A DNA stretch of 55,685 nucleotides from an uncultured Coprococcus sp. (GCA_947632705.1 CANRQE010000009.1:1-55685); one strand, 5' to 3'. Shown: positions 7,218 through 15,768, numbered from the stretch's first letter. Notes: generated by a model not told the origin, from the sequence alone. Numbers and translations: made by a program.

Positions 7218-9570
7218 GAGAAACCGGGGATTTGTAAAAAACAGAGTATGCGGAATTCTGTCTATATTGATATGCGGTCTTTCTTTGTTAGCTCTGTGTA
7301 CAGGTTCTTCTTATGCAGGAAAAAGTACTTTCTCAGGCGAAGCAAAAGCCGGTGCCTTTGGATACAGAGAATATGTGCTTTCGGAGATACCGGAGCTTCG
7401 GTTTGTTCTGGCCTTAAAAGAGTTTGCGGATACCTGTGTGCTTCTTGGAAAGACTGCGGATGGAATGCTTGTAGTGTATCAGTCAGCAGACGGTGGCGTC
7501 AGTTGGAAGACGGATAACAGGATTGATGGAGCGGCCCTTGCAAAACAGCTGCCGGAAGGCGCCCTTATTACGGCCGCGGATATGGATGCTGCAGGGAATG
7601 TCATCTTTGGGTATGAGATTTTGGATGAGAAGAACAATGTATGTGAAAGCAAACTTATGCTGTTTCAACAGGCAGAAAAGACATTGGCAGAGGTTGTTGA
7701 TTTCGGATTGGAGCGGTTGTCCAGACTAAAATATGGAGATTCCGATATAAATGGAGCCGGCGAAGAGATGGAATATTTCTATTCATATGTCGGTGCATCC
7801 GTTACCAGATACAATATCAACGGAATCGCAGAATATTCCATCCATATGCCGGAGTTAATGGATTTCTGTGAAACGGAAACCACAGTCCTGCTGCTTACAG
7901 AACAGTGTCTTTCTGTCTATGACAGGGATACAGGCAAACTGCTGAGGCAGGATACCTATCTGAATAAGGTGCTGTCGGATGAGCTGAGCGAGACCTATAC
8001 ATTATTGAATCAGGAGGCTTTAAACTGTAAAAACATTCTGAAATACGAAAGAGGCGACATCCTCTATCTGATGCTTGCATCAGGCATTTATTCCTATGGG
8101 ACAGAGGACGCCGTACTGATCCATGTAGTTGGAGATCAGGACAATGGTTTTGAACATGGAAGTCATCTATATGATTATACAGTTGATTGGAATCAGGACA
8201 GTCTTCCAAAGGATGCAGAAACATATCTGGCAATTTATGCTACAGATACACAAGTGAAGTCTGTATTATATTGTGCGGAAGGATGCAAAAGGGATACACA
8301 GCAGCCGGAGAGGCCTGTGCAGTTACATACAGGGAATGCCCGGACATCCTTGATCGTTTTTTCGCTGCAATATGAGGCATGTATAGAAGAAATGATAGAT
8401 CTGTATGAGAAGGAACATCCGGATGTTTCGGTAGAGTACAGATATGGCATGGATATGGAAGGGAAGCTGTCGGTTTCCGATGCGGTCGGGATGCTGGAGA
8501 CGGAACTGACGGCCGGCGGCGGATCGGATGTGATCATCATGGACGGACTGGATGTGCAGTCATATGCGGAAGCCGGATGGCTGATGGAGCTTTCGGATGT
8601 GTATGATGCAATTCTGGAGGAGAATCCCAATTGTCTGGAAACCGTGATGTCCGCCTACAGGACAGAGGAAGGAATCTATGCGATTCCGTCCAAAGTATCG
8701 ATTCCAATCCTGATTGCACCGGAGACGGATATCGATACCATTACGGATATAGAGTCCCTTACAGAATATATCAAGGCCTCCGACCCTCCCTGTCAGGGAA
8801 ATGATCTCAATATTTATCATTGGGAAGAGCTGTTCGATATCCTTTACCCGATATATTCCTTGAAAATCTTTGATGCGGAGGGAACCTATCACGGGGAGGA
8901 AATGGAAGCATTCTTGTTGGAGTTTCAGGAATTATGGAACGTATTGCAGGAGCGGACGCCGGAAAGACCGGAGGATATTGATAAATTCCCCAATATTGAG
9001 ACATATATGTTTCGACTCATATATAGAGAGTATACCGGACAGAAAATAGCGCTTGGTAATGTCCAGTGTACACAGTCTATGGAGATTTTTTATGATGTCA
9101 AGCATTCGGAATTGTCTGATAATGAGGACTATATCTATCAGATTTTTTCAGAGGATGGGGAGAATATTTATACTCCCTTGCTAATGTTTTCCATTAACCG
9201 TAACAGTAATAATAAGATGACAGCAGAAGATTTCGTTAAAACAATGTTTAGTGTTAATATTCAAAAAATAAATTATTTTGATTATTATCAGGGAATCCCT
9301 GTTAATATTGATGCAGTTCTTGTTAGTAATCGCGAGGAGAAAGGTTTTTCCGGTATGATTGATATGAGTGAAGAGCGGGCCTTTGTCAGATTTTATTTTC
9401 AGTATGAAGAGGATATGAATGCATACATTGCACTTCTCAGAAAGCTGGATACGCCTGTAAAAAAGAAAGCTGAGATACAGGAAATGATACGGATAAGCAT
9501 GGCGGAATATATGGAACACAGGATGACAAAAGAGGATGTTTTGCATAACATTCATCAGTTAGTAGAGTGA
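7195..9570 (+). CDS. Exported beta-propeller-like + ABC solute-binding fusion protein
   Basis: The GTG start at 7195 has a strong Shine-Dalgarno (ggagg at 7181-7185) inside the end of the maturase gene. The 791-residue product begins with a basic segment and a hydrophobic export signal (about residues 17-35). A Cys at the end of that signal (LALC) is not a clean lipobox. Residues about 60-370 contain a BNR/Asp-box-like motif (SADGGVSWKTD) and propeller-like strands. Residues about 383-791 look like a type 1 ABC solute-binding protein: LIVFSLQYEACIEEMIDLY, a GGGSDVIIMDG loop, and a hinge-like YAIPSKVSIPILIA. No permease or ATPase is encoded nearby. The operon position suggests a surface factor that binds or presents the modified peptide, but this is inference. 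Codons near 9181-9330 are notably more AT-rich than the rest. Confidence 0.7.
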   Translation: MRSIVGNKRNRGFVKNRVCGILSILICGLSLLALCTGSSYAGKSTFSGEAKAGAFGYREYVLSEIPELRFVLALKEFADTCVLLGKTADGMLVVYQSADGGVSWKTDNRIDGAALAKQLPEGALITAADMDAAGNVIFGYEILDEKNNVCESKLMLFQQAEKTLAEVVDFGLERLSRLKYGDSDINGAGEEMEYFYSYVGASVTRYNINGIAEYSIHMPELMDFCETETTVLLLTEQCLSVYDRDTGKLLRQDTYLNKVLSDELSETYTLLNQEALNCKNILKYERGDILYLMLASGIYSYGTEDAVLIHVVGDQDNGFEHGSHLYDYTVDWNQDSLPKDAETYLAIYATDTQVKSVLYCAEGCKRDTQQPERPVQLHTGNARTSLIVFSLQYEACIEEMIDLYEKEHPDVSVEYRYGMDMEGKLSVSDAVGMLETELTAGGGSDVIIMDGLDVQSYAEAGWLMELSDVYDAILEENPNCLETVMSAYRTEEGIYAIPSKVSIPILIAPETDIDTITDIESLTEYIKASDPPCQGNDLNIYHWEELFDILYPIYSLKIFDAEGTYHGEEMEAFLLEFQELWNVLQERTPERPEDIDKFPNIETYMFRLIYREYTGQKIALGNVQCTQSMEIFYDVKHSELSDNEDYIYQIFSEDGENIYTPLLMFSINRNSNNKMTAEDFVKTMFSVNIQKINYFDYYQGIPVNIDAVLVSNREEKGFSGMIDMSEERAFVRFYFQYEEDMNAYIALLRKLDTPVKKKAEIQEMIRISMAEYMEHRMTKEDVLHNIHQLVE

Positions 9571-9606
9571 TATGCATGCTAATAAAAAAATAGAGGAGGT
9601 TATAAA

Positions 9607-9783
9607 ATGGAAGCAATTAATCCGGTCGGAAGGGAAGCACCTGAGGAAGAGGAACAGGATTCAGTTTTGACAAAAAGCTGTAAGTGTAACGGAGACCCTG
9701 TTTTTACGGCTGCAAGTATTGGAATTGCAGAGTGTGGATGCACAGATGAGGGGGTAATCGCAGTCAATGTATACAGGGGCTAA
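9607..9783 (+). CDS. Putative RiPP precursor peptide with paired cysteines
   Basis: This 58-residue open frame has an excellent ribosome binding site (gaggagg at 9593-9599) and sits 36 bases after the operon's exported protein. The N-terminal half is an acidic leader beginning MEAINPVGREAPEEEEQ. The C-terminal half contains two Cys-x-Cys pairs, CKC (Cys25, Cys27) and CGC (Cys43, Cys45), separated by an aliphatic stretch, DPVFTAASIGIAE, and ends in VYRG. Acidic leader, short core with cysteines and position in a radical SAM/SPASM operon are typical of a ribosomally made, post-translationally modified peptide. I expect thioether crosslinks from the cysteines to backbone positions in the intervening segment. 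No dedicated protease or exporter is seen in the window. Confidence 0.72.
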   Translation: MEAINPVGREAPEEEEQDSVLTKSCKCNGDPVFTAASIGIAECGCTDEGVIAVNVYRG

Positions 9784-9787
9784 TTTT

Positions 9788-9829
9788 TTACCTCAAGCTG
9801 TATCGTGTCTGTCGAATCGATGGAGGTAA
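9788..9829. other. Hairpin between convergent peptide and kinase genes
   Basis: ttacctc (9788-9794) pairs with gaggtaa (9823-9829). A T run precedes the stem on the plus strand, so on the minus strand the stem is followed by A residues in the template sense expected of a terminator. It may serve either strand. Confidence 0.35.
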
Positions 9830-9859
9830 TCGTCATATGACTACCCCACCATTTTCCGT

Positions 9860-11128
9860 TTAAGGAAACAATATTGTAAAGACGCTGCCGCCGCCTGCAT
9901 TGTCCGTCACTTTGATGGATGCCTTATGCATGGCGGCGATTTCTTTTGCAATGTTCAGGCCTAAACCATAGTGATTATTTCGAGAGTGGGAAGGGTTTAC
10001 GGAATAGAACTTATCAAAAATTCGTTTCTTGTCTGCATCGGAGATTCCGATACCCGTATCAGAAACAGATATCCGGAGCTTGCCATGCTCCTCATATGCA
10101 GCAAGCGTAATCGTACCTGATTCTGTATAGCTGATTGCATTGTCTAACAGAATGATAATCAATTGGATAATCCTGTCCTTGTCAAGCCTGCATGATTGCA
10201 GAGGCTGTTCCGGTAAAGAAACATGAAAGGCCAGTCCCTTGTTAAACGCCAGCTCTTCAAAACGATTATAACAGGTAATGATAATATCAGTCGGGTCAGA
10301 TTCGTCAAAGGTATCCCGATTAACATCCTTTTTTATTTTTGCCAGAACCAGCATATCATTGATCAGGTCTGTCATTCGGGCACATTCCGCATCGGCAATC
10401 GATTTATAATGTGCAAAATCAGAAGCCTTGGATTTTGACATGGCCGAAAGTGTGGTCTTGATAACCGTAAGCGGGGAACGTAATTCATGCGATGCAAAGG
10501 CAATGAATTCCTCCTGCTTGTCATGAGCCTCTTTTACAGGAATCAGTACCTTTCCTACAAAGAAATAAGATATAATATACAGAATCATGGTTGCGCCAAG
10601 GGATACGAACAAAAACACCAGACACAGCTGAGAAATCTCAGCGCATTCATCCTGTGTAGAATAGAGCAGGACTGTCGAATAAATTTTATCCGGTGAATAA
10701 ATGGTGGCGTAGCTTACCCGGTATTTGACAGATTCATATTGAAAGGAGAATTCAGAATGCAGCGTGCTTTTCTGGCGGGAGGCGGAATAATAGTTCTCCC
10801 AGAATTCCGGTCTTGCTGTCATATTCAGTGCAGACAATACCTGAGCGCCTTCAGGAATGGATGTACCATATCGTTGTGTGGATGTGTTGCCGATCAGCTC
10901 AACATAGAAGCCTTTATTGGTAAATTCAGAGATGGTGGAGTAATCTATAATATCAGTTTCTGATAAATAGGCATAAAACGAGGCGATATTGTTTTTATAC
11001 TCCATCCGGTTCCGGTTGTTCAGATTGGAGGATGTAATATAAATATAGATTGCACATAATGCAACCATAATAATAGTAATAAACACACACAGATACACTG
11101 TCAGGCGGAGCTGCAATTTCTTAAACAT
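9860..11128 (-). CDS. Sensor histidine kinase (HisKA/HATPase_c)
   Basis: This 422-residue OmpR-partner type kinase has a first membrane segment at about residues 6-29, an extracytoplasmic sensor region (about 30-160), and a second segment (about 163-187). HisKA follows, with FASHELRSPLTVIK (phospho-His in SHELR). HATPase_c shows IIILLDNAISYT, DTGIGISDADKKRIFDKFYS and GLGLNIAKEIAAMH. All catalytic motifs are intact. I chose the ATG at 11128 rather than upstream codons because it overlaps the ancestral stop codon of the decayed response regulator (ATGTTTAA), the usual coupling in such operons. Its partner regulator is a pseudogene, so the kinase either signals to a regulator elsewhere or is on its way to being lost. 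Confidence 0.88.
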   Translation of the reverse strand: MFKKLQLRLTVYLCVFITIIMVALCAIYIYITSSNLNNRNRMEYKNNIASFYAYLSETDIIDYSTISEFTNKGFYVELIGNTSTQRYGTSIPEGAQVLSALNMTARPEFWENYYSASRQKSTLHSEFSFQYESVKYRVSYATIYSPDKIYSTVLLYSTQDECAEISQLCLVFLFVSLGATMILYIISYFFVGKVLIPVKEAHDKQEEFIAFASHELRSPLTVIKTTLSAMSKSKASDFAHYKSIADAECARMTDLINDMLVLAKIKKDVNRDTFDESDPTDIIITCYNRFEELAFNKGLAFHVSLPEQPLQSCRLDKDRIIQLIIILLDNAISYTESGTITLAAYEEHGKLRISVSDTGIGISDADKKRIFDKFYSVNPSHSRNNHYGLGLNIAKEIAAMHKASIKVTDNAGGGSVFTILFP

Positions 11129-11427
11129 CAAAGTCACCACATATGCGTCCATAGAAGATGTCATGGACGGTTTTCAAAACAATTTTACTGTGAACAATTT
11201 TAAACGGTTTCTGATAAAATAGATATAGTTACCGAGGTTTCCATCATATACATAATATCAGGCAGTATGCAGTCATGAATAATGTCAGATTTCTGTGTAT
11301 GGGCTATTTCCATGCCCTCATTTCCTGTGTAACTGGTTTCCCTTTTAATATTTTCTTCTTCAAATCGATATTTTAGTATCTGGCAAAGCAAAATGTCGTC
11401 TTCCATTAACAGTAGCCGCATAATCAT
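11121..11427 (-). pseudogene. Decayed OmpR-family response regulator
   Basis: The first 57 codons read as the start of a receiver domain: LLLMEDDILLCQILKYRF with the acidic pair, then SDIIHDCILPDI with the phospho-Asp. The frame then stops after 75 residues. Immediately after PDI, other frames encode what looks like the last part of a winged-helix domain: GNYIYFIRNRLK in one frame and KIVLKTVHDIFYGRICGDFDV ending in TAA (11123-11121) in another. The middle of the gene (the rest of the receiver and most of the DNA-binding domain, roughly 130 codons) is gone, and at least one frameshift remains. The old stop overlaps the kinase start. The product cannot work as a regulator. Confidence 0.8.
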
Positions 11428-11540
11428 TCCCCATAATTTGAATATAACATATTCTGTTTTACAAATCAGTAATTTTATAAAATTAGATGAAAATGAAATA
11501 AAAAATTCAAAAATCTATAATTTAAAGCAAAGGTATAAAT

Positions 11541-11568
11541 TTACATTTTTATAGGGGATTTATACAAT
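11541..11568 (+). promoter_or_regulatory. Candidate promoter for the AT-rich orphan gene
   Basis: TTACAT (11541-11546) and TACAAT (11563-11568) are spaced 16 bases apart within the AT-rich gap 11428-11647. That gap otherwise contains no recognised feature. Low specificity because of base composition. Confidence 0.3.
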
Positions 11569-11647
11569 AACTTATCAGCAAGACAAACGTCTTTTAAGAA
11601 ACGATAAATATAAATTTGTTTTGAAACAGGAGAAGGTGGTTATAAGA

Positions 11648-12181
11648 ATGGATAACAAATTTTGTATTAACAATTCAGGGAGTGAAGTAGAAGTTTATAG
11701 TTCATATAATAAGAATAATTACATAGGAACAATATATAACAGAGAGGCCTTTGGTTGTATAGAGAATGTAGAAATGTTAGAATATCAACAAATACAATTT
11801 AGAAATAAACTTGGAAGTTTACAACTTGGTTGGCTCTATAGACCAACAGCAGCTATTATTACACCGTGTATTAAATATCCATATGGCACGGCAAAAATTA
11901 ATGGTGTAAGCTTTTATACTTTTATGATGAGAAGGAAAGAAACAATATATAAAGCAGATGCAACTGTCTGGGGAGAAGTTTTGGCAGGGAAAATGGTAGC
12001 CTGTACAACAGCGGCATCTGGTGAAATGCATCCTACATGGAAATTGATCAGTTATGTTCAACATTCTTCTACAGGAGCATGGATAAAAGTTGATTCTGGC
12101 GGAAATGGATATGGATTCGTGAATACAGGATTAGATTATGGTTCTGAATGGAGCACAATACCATTCTATGGTAGTTGGTAA
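11648..12181 (+). CDS. Hypothetical protein, SH3b-like N-terminus, AT-rich
   Basis: I place the start at the ATG at 11648 because an extended purine-rich Shine-Dalgarno (aggagaaggtgg) lies just upstream; a TTG at 11621 is in frame but lies before that site. The 177-residue product has no signal peptide, no Cys pair and no recognised catalytic motif. Residues about 5-60 (SEVEVYSSYN, IGTIYNREAFGCI) have a cadence like bacterial SH3b domains. The C-terminal third is rich in Gly, Ser and Trp and ends in FYGSW. The gene and its flanks are clearly more AT-rich than the neighbouring genes, suggesting separate acquisition. Function not recognised. Confidence 0.6.
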   Translation: MDNKFCINNSGSEVEVYSSYNKNNYIGTIYNREAFGCIENVEMLEYQQIQFRNKLGSLQLGWLYRPTAAIITPCIKYPYGTAKINGVSFYTFMMRRKETIYKADATVWGEVLAGKMVACTTAASGEMHPTWKLISYVQHSSTGAWIKVDSGGNGYGFVNTGLDYGSEWSTIPFYGSW

Positions 12182-12286
12182 TATTATGATTATGACAGGG
12201 TTTTATAAGAATATAATATATCGTATAATATATTGGTATATACGATGATGAAACCATTGTTTAAAAAATATTTCGAAAGGAATAAT

Positions 12287-13636
12287 ATGAAAAAAAGAAA
12301 ACAAACGATCATCACATTGCTTGCAGGTATGTTGCTCATGGCAGCATGGTTGTCGGGCTGTGGGAAAAGAGACATTCACTATACTTCGGATGACCATACA
12401 GATGACACTGCGGACAGTCAGTCAGACGGTATTGCAGATACAGAAGGAGAGGGCGGACTTGCGGCAAGGCTTGGCATACCGGAAGCCTGTGATCTGGATG
12501 TTGATGTCGGGGCGTCCGGTCTTGACAGCATCCGGATTGTGGATGATGAGATAGAGATTCCGACGAGAGATGGTATGTCAGTTGCATATTATGAGGCAGT
12601 AAGGCTGGATAACAGCTATAAACAAAAGATCGGGGAAGCAATCTTTGATGAAGGGCAGGAAGTTTACAATACGGATCATCCAACCAAAGAACAGCTTGAA
12701 GCATTGATAGAATTCGAGAAGGAAGAGCATGAATATCTGGTAGCACAGGGACGGGAAGATATTGACCCGGATTATGAATTGCGTCTGCAGGAGATGGAGG
12801 AAGAACTGTCAGAAGCGCCGGAGGAATATCCTCCGGCAGGTGATTACTCCGGAGAACGCTTTCAGGGGAACATCTTTGGAGAAGAATATATACTTCTTTT
12901 CAGTCAGGCGGATGCAGGAGGAGCTGGTATTTCCGCTGCCATTTTCGGTCCTTTTGCCGATTCGGAGCATTCGTATTATGAAGGCCCTCCGATTGATGAA
13001 TTGGAGGGAAATAATCTATGTAAGATGACGCCGGAGGAAGCGGTTGTATATGCAGAGGATATTATGGGAAGGTGCGGGATTACAGAGCTGGTCCAGTCGG
13101 ATATTCTGGCGCTGGAGTGGAGAAGTTACGATTACAGCACAGTTCCGGAAGGCATAGTGAACATTCAATATGATGGCTATATTGTGACATATACCCGGGC
13201 GGTGAATGGCACGCCGGTTTATCAGGGCAGTCTGAACAGTGTGGAAAACATAGCTGCCGGGGATGTGAATCCGGCGGAAGAATTCAGGGTATATGTGAAC
13301 GACAACGGCCTCATCCAGGCGTACTGGCATATTGGATTTCTGGAGACGGGAGAGGAGGAGCGTAATGTGGAGCTGCTTTCCTGGGAGGAGATGGTTGCTG
13401 CAGCAAACGCCCATATCGGGGAATATTATGCGCAGTACCCTACACTTTACAACAGCATAACCTTCAATGATGTCTGCCTGACCTACTATCCGGTTGCGGA
13501 TGAAGAGAAAAAGAATTGTTATAAATACATACCCGTGTGGATATTTGCACAATATGAAACGCCTGAAAGCGCTTCCCCCTATCAGCTTGTGGTCATGAAC
13601 GCAATGGATGGAACTGTCATTGACCTGTCGGAATAA
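12287..13636 (+). CDS. Lipoprotein of unknown function
   Basis: I take the ATG at 12287 as start: it is preceded by a cgaaagga Shine-Dalgarno and begins a textbook lipoprotein signal, MKKRKQTIITLLAG..., with lipobox LSGC (Cys about residue 24). The mature 425 residues begin with an Asp/Ser-rich linker, then an acidic domain with a KEQLEALIEFEKEEHEYL helix. The C-terminal domain contains NGTPVYQGSLNSVE, LSWEEMVAAANAHIGEYY and IPVWIFAQYETP. It probably acts on the outer face of the membrane. It resembles large clostridial lipoproteins of the DUF6034 type, but I cannot confirm this. No link to the neighbouring genes is apparent. Confidence 0.75.
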   Translation: MKKRKQTIITLLAGMLLMAAWLSGCGKRDIHYTSDDHTDDTADSQSDGIADTEGEGGLAARLGIPEACDLDVDVGASGLDSIRIVDDEIEIPTRDGMSVAYYEAVRLDNSYKQKIGEAIFDEGQEVYNTDHPTKEQLEALIEFEKEEHEYLVAQGREDIDPDYELRLQEMEEELSEAPEEYPPAGDYSGERFQGNIFGEEYILLFSQADAGGAGISAAIFGPFADSEHSYYEGPPIDELEGNNLCKMTPEEAVVYAEDIMGRCGITELVQSDILALEWRSYDYSTVPEGIVNIQYDGYIVTYTRAVNGTPVYQGSLNSVENIAAGDVNPAEEFRVYVNDNGLIQAYWHIGFLETGEEERNVELLSWEEMVAAANAHIGEYYAQYPTLYNSITFNDVCLTYYPVADEEKKNCYKYIPVWIFAQYETPESASPYQLVVMNAMDGTVIDLSE

Positions 13637-13642
13637 AAGAAT

Positions 13643-13672
13643 CCTGACGCTGTCATGGAATTTTGCTCTTTT
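13643..13672 (+). terminator. Possible terminator after the lipoprotein gene
   Basis: tcctgac pairs with gtcatgga around a GCT loop, with one bulged T, and is followed by a T-rich run. The stem is short, so this is weak. Confidence 0.35.
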
Positions 13673-13702
13673 TTGACTTTATCGATGGAAATGGTGTATA
13701 TT
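13673..13702 (+). promoter_or_regulatory. Candidate promoter for the YczE-type gene
   Basis: TTGACT (13673-13678) and TATATT (13697-13702) with an 18-base spacer lie 56 bases before the start codon. Confidence 0.5.
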
Positions 13703-13757
13703 AAACAAAGATATATGAATGATGATTTGAAATGCAAACTGCAGGAGAGTTACAAAT

Positions 13758-14450
13758 ATGCCGCACACACAGGATAACCGGTCAAAAAACAGGAAAATGA
13801 TACAATGGATCTGGAGGATTTTTTTCTATATTCTTTCTCTTCTGATCCTTGCGCTTGGTATTACCCTGAATACGAAAACGGGGCTTGGAGTATCGCCGAT
13901 TGTTTCAGTGGCGTATAGCTTTTCCGAAGTCCTGAATCTGAATTTCGGAAATGTGACACTTGCCTGGTATAGTATTTTTGTGGTGGTGGAATTCATATTA
14001 AAGGGAAGGAATGCAAAGCTGTATGATGTATTGCAGATTCCGCTAAGCGTTGTGTTTACCCGTTTTCTGAATATTTTTAATACATATATCCGGATTCAGT
14101 TTGAGTCCTTCTGGCAGAATCTGGTCTTATTGATTATAGCAGTTATCTTGACAGGGATCGGAGCTGCAATGTCGGTTAATATGAAGCTGGTGCCGAATCC
14201 CGGTGACGGAATTGTAGCGGCAATTGCAGATAAGATTCATAAGCCGATGGGATTTACCAAGAATTGCTTTGATCTGCTCAATATCAGTATTACCTTTGTC
14301 ATAGGACTGGTATCCGGACATTTTCTGATCGGTATCGGAATCGGTACCGTAATAGCAGTATTGGGAGTGGGACGTTCGGTTGCCGCCTTCAACTATCTGT
14401 GTAAGGTGCCGATGGCGAAGCTTACGGGGTTATACCGGAAGCCTGCATAA
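13758..14450 (+). CDS. YczE/YitT-type integral membrane protein
   Basis: This 230-residue protein has about five or six membrane helices. Its first helix ends in ITLNTKTGLGVSPIVSVAYS, the pattern of the YczE/YyaS/YitT family (DUF6198 group), where a TxxGxxP turn follows TM1. A second conserved-looking turn, KLVPNPGDGIVAAIADK, follows the third or fourth helix. Members have no settled biochemical role. The start has a ggagag Shine-Dalgarno and its own promoter. Its 3' end overlaps the convergent MATE gene by 29 bases, so the two transcripts are complementary at their ends. Confidence 0.78.
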   Translation: MPHTQDNRSKNRKMIQWIWRIFFYILSLLILALGITLNTKTGLGVSPIVSVAYSFSEVLNLNFGNVTLAWYSIFVVVEFILKGRNAKLYDVLQIPLSVVFTRFLNIFNTYIRIQFESFWQNLVLLIIAVILTGIGAAMSVNMKLVPNPGDGIVAAIADKIHKPMGFTKNCFDLLNISITFVIGLVSGHFLIGIGIGTVIAVLGVGRSVAAFNYLCKVPMAKLTGLYRKPA

Positions 14451-15768
14451 AGCGTTCCGGCGGTTTTGCCAGATACATGACAGAAAGCATCAGGGTACAG
14501 GCTGCCCAGATGATAGGTTCCGTAATCATGATGCCCGTATATCCCAGATTTGGAGCCAGAATCAGTACCGCCAGAATCTTGATTACAAGCTCCAGAGTGC
14601 TGGATGCAATCGGCACAAGCTTTCTTCCCATGCCCTGCATGGCACAGCGCAGCACGAACAAAGGTCCCAGTACATAGAAGCAGCAGATGCTGATTCGGAT
14701 ATACATGACGGCCGGTCTGATAATAACCGGATCCTGTGTGCCGGATGCCAGCCGGATCAGCCAAGGTCCGGTCAGAAAACTGATAATAATCAGTATCGTG
14801 GTAATGGTCGTATTTAAGAGTATGGCGGACCGTATGCCCTTCTTTACCCTGTCCGTTTGTCCGGCGCCAATATTCTGGCTGACATAGGTGGTGACGGCGT
14901 TTCCTACAATATATAGCATGACACTGAAAATATCGAATACTTTTCTTGCAGCGGTATGGGAGGTAATAATATTCTTGCCCAGTTTATTGACGCCGACCTG
15001 CAGGATCAGACTTCCGATATTGACAATGCAGCTCATAAGGCCCATAGAAAGGGCGGAAAAAATCAGGTCATAGAAATCTTTTTTGTCAACATGGAATTCC
15101 CTCTGCTTTGGAACCAAAAACGTACACTTTTTAAATATATAGAACAGGCAGGCGATACCGGATACGGCCTGGGACAGGATTGTGGCAACGGCAGCACCCG
15201 CTACACCTGCATGAAATACTTTGATAAACAGCAGGTCCAGACTGATATTTAACAGAATGGCAATTCCCAAAAAGATCAATGGAGTTTTGCTGTCCCCCAC
15301 AGCCCGGAGCAGATTGGCGCTGAAATTATAAAGAGAAGTAAATATCAGTCCTGCCAGAATAATCGCAGCATACTGTCTGGACATATCAAAAATGTCCTCC
15401 GGCGTATGGAGCAGCTTTAAAATACTGCCAATCAGTGCAACTCCGAGGACGGTCAGTAAAGCAGAAACAGCAAATGTCAGTATAGCAGAGGTGCCGATGC
15501 ATCTGCGCATATGTTTCTCGTCCTTTGCACCATAGTATCGCGCGATCGGTATTGCCAGGCCGAGAGTACCGCTGTTTATAAAGCTGATCATAATATTTGA
15601 AATAACCGTGGTGGCACCAATGGCCGTAAAGGCATCCGTACTGACAAAATTGCCGACAATTGCAGCATCTGCAAAGCTGTAGAGCTGCTGTGCAATCTGC
15701 CCGATCATCATAGGAAGTGCAAACCACCATATGACTTTGATAGGCTTTCCCTTTGTTAAATCCTGCAT
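14422..15768 (-). CDS. MATE family efflux transporter
   Basis: This 448-residue protein has the standard length and about 12 membrane helices of the MATE family, which exports drugs or metabolites in exchange for Na+ or H+. The opening segment, KGKPIKVIWWFALPMMIGQIAQQLY followed by ADAAIVGNF, is the family's typical N-terminus. The second half contains the equivalent PMMLGN-like repeat with VVTTYVSQN-type residues (NAVTTYVSQNIGAGQ). The start has an aaggaga Shine-Dalgarno and a good divergent promoter. It is most like the DinF/VmrA-type clostridial exporters; the substrate cannot be read from sequence. Confidence 0.9.
   Translation of the reverse strand: MQDLTKGKPIKVIWWFALPMMIGQIAQQLYSFADAAIVGNFVSTDAFTAIGATTVISNIMISFINSGTLGLAIPIARYYGAKDEKHMRRCIGTSAILTFAVSALLTVLGVALIGSILKLLHTPEDIFDMSRQYAAIILAGLIFTSLYNFSANLLRAVGDSKTPLIFLGIAILLNISLDLLFIKVFHAGVAGAAVATILSQAVSGIACLFYIFKKCTFLVPKQREFHVDKKDFYDLIFSALSMGLMSCIVNIGSLILQVGVNKLGKNIITSHTAARKVFDIFSVMLYIVGNAVTTYVSQNIGAGQTDRVKKGIRSAILLNTTITTILIIISFLTGPWLIRLASGTQDPVIIRPAVMYIRISICCFYVLGPLFVLRCAMQGMGRKLVPIASSTLELVIKILAVLILAPNLGYTGIMITEPIIWAACTLMLSVMYLAKPPERFMQASGITP

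Noticed and set aside
14422..14450. Overlap of YczE-type and MATE genes as a possible annotation error
   Set aside because: Both C-termini look normal and a 29-base convergent overlap is not unusual.
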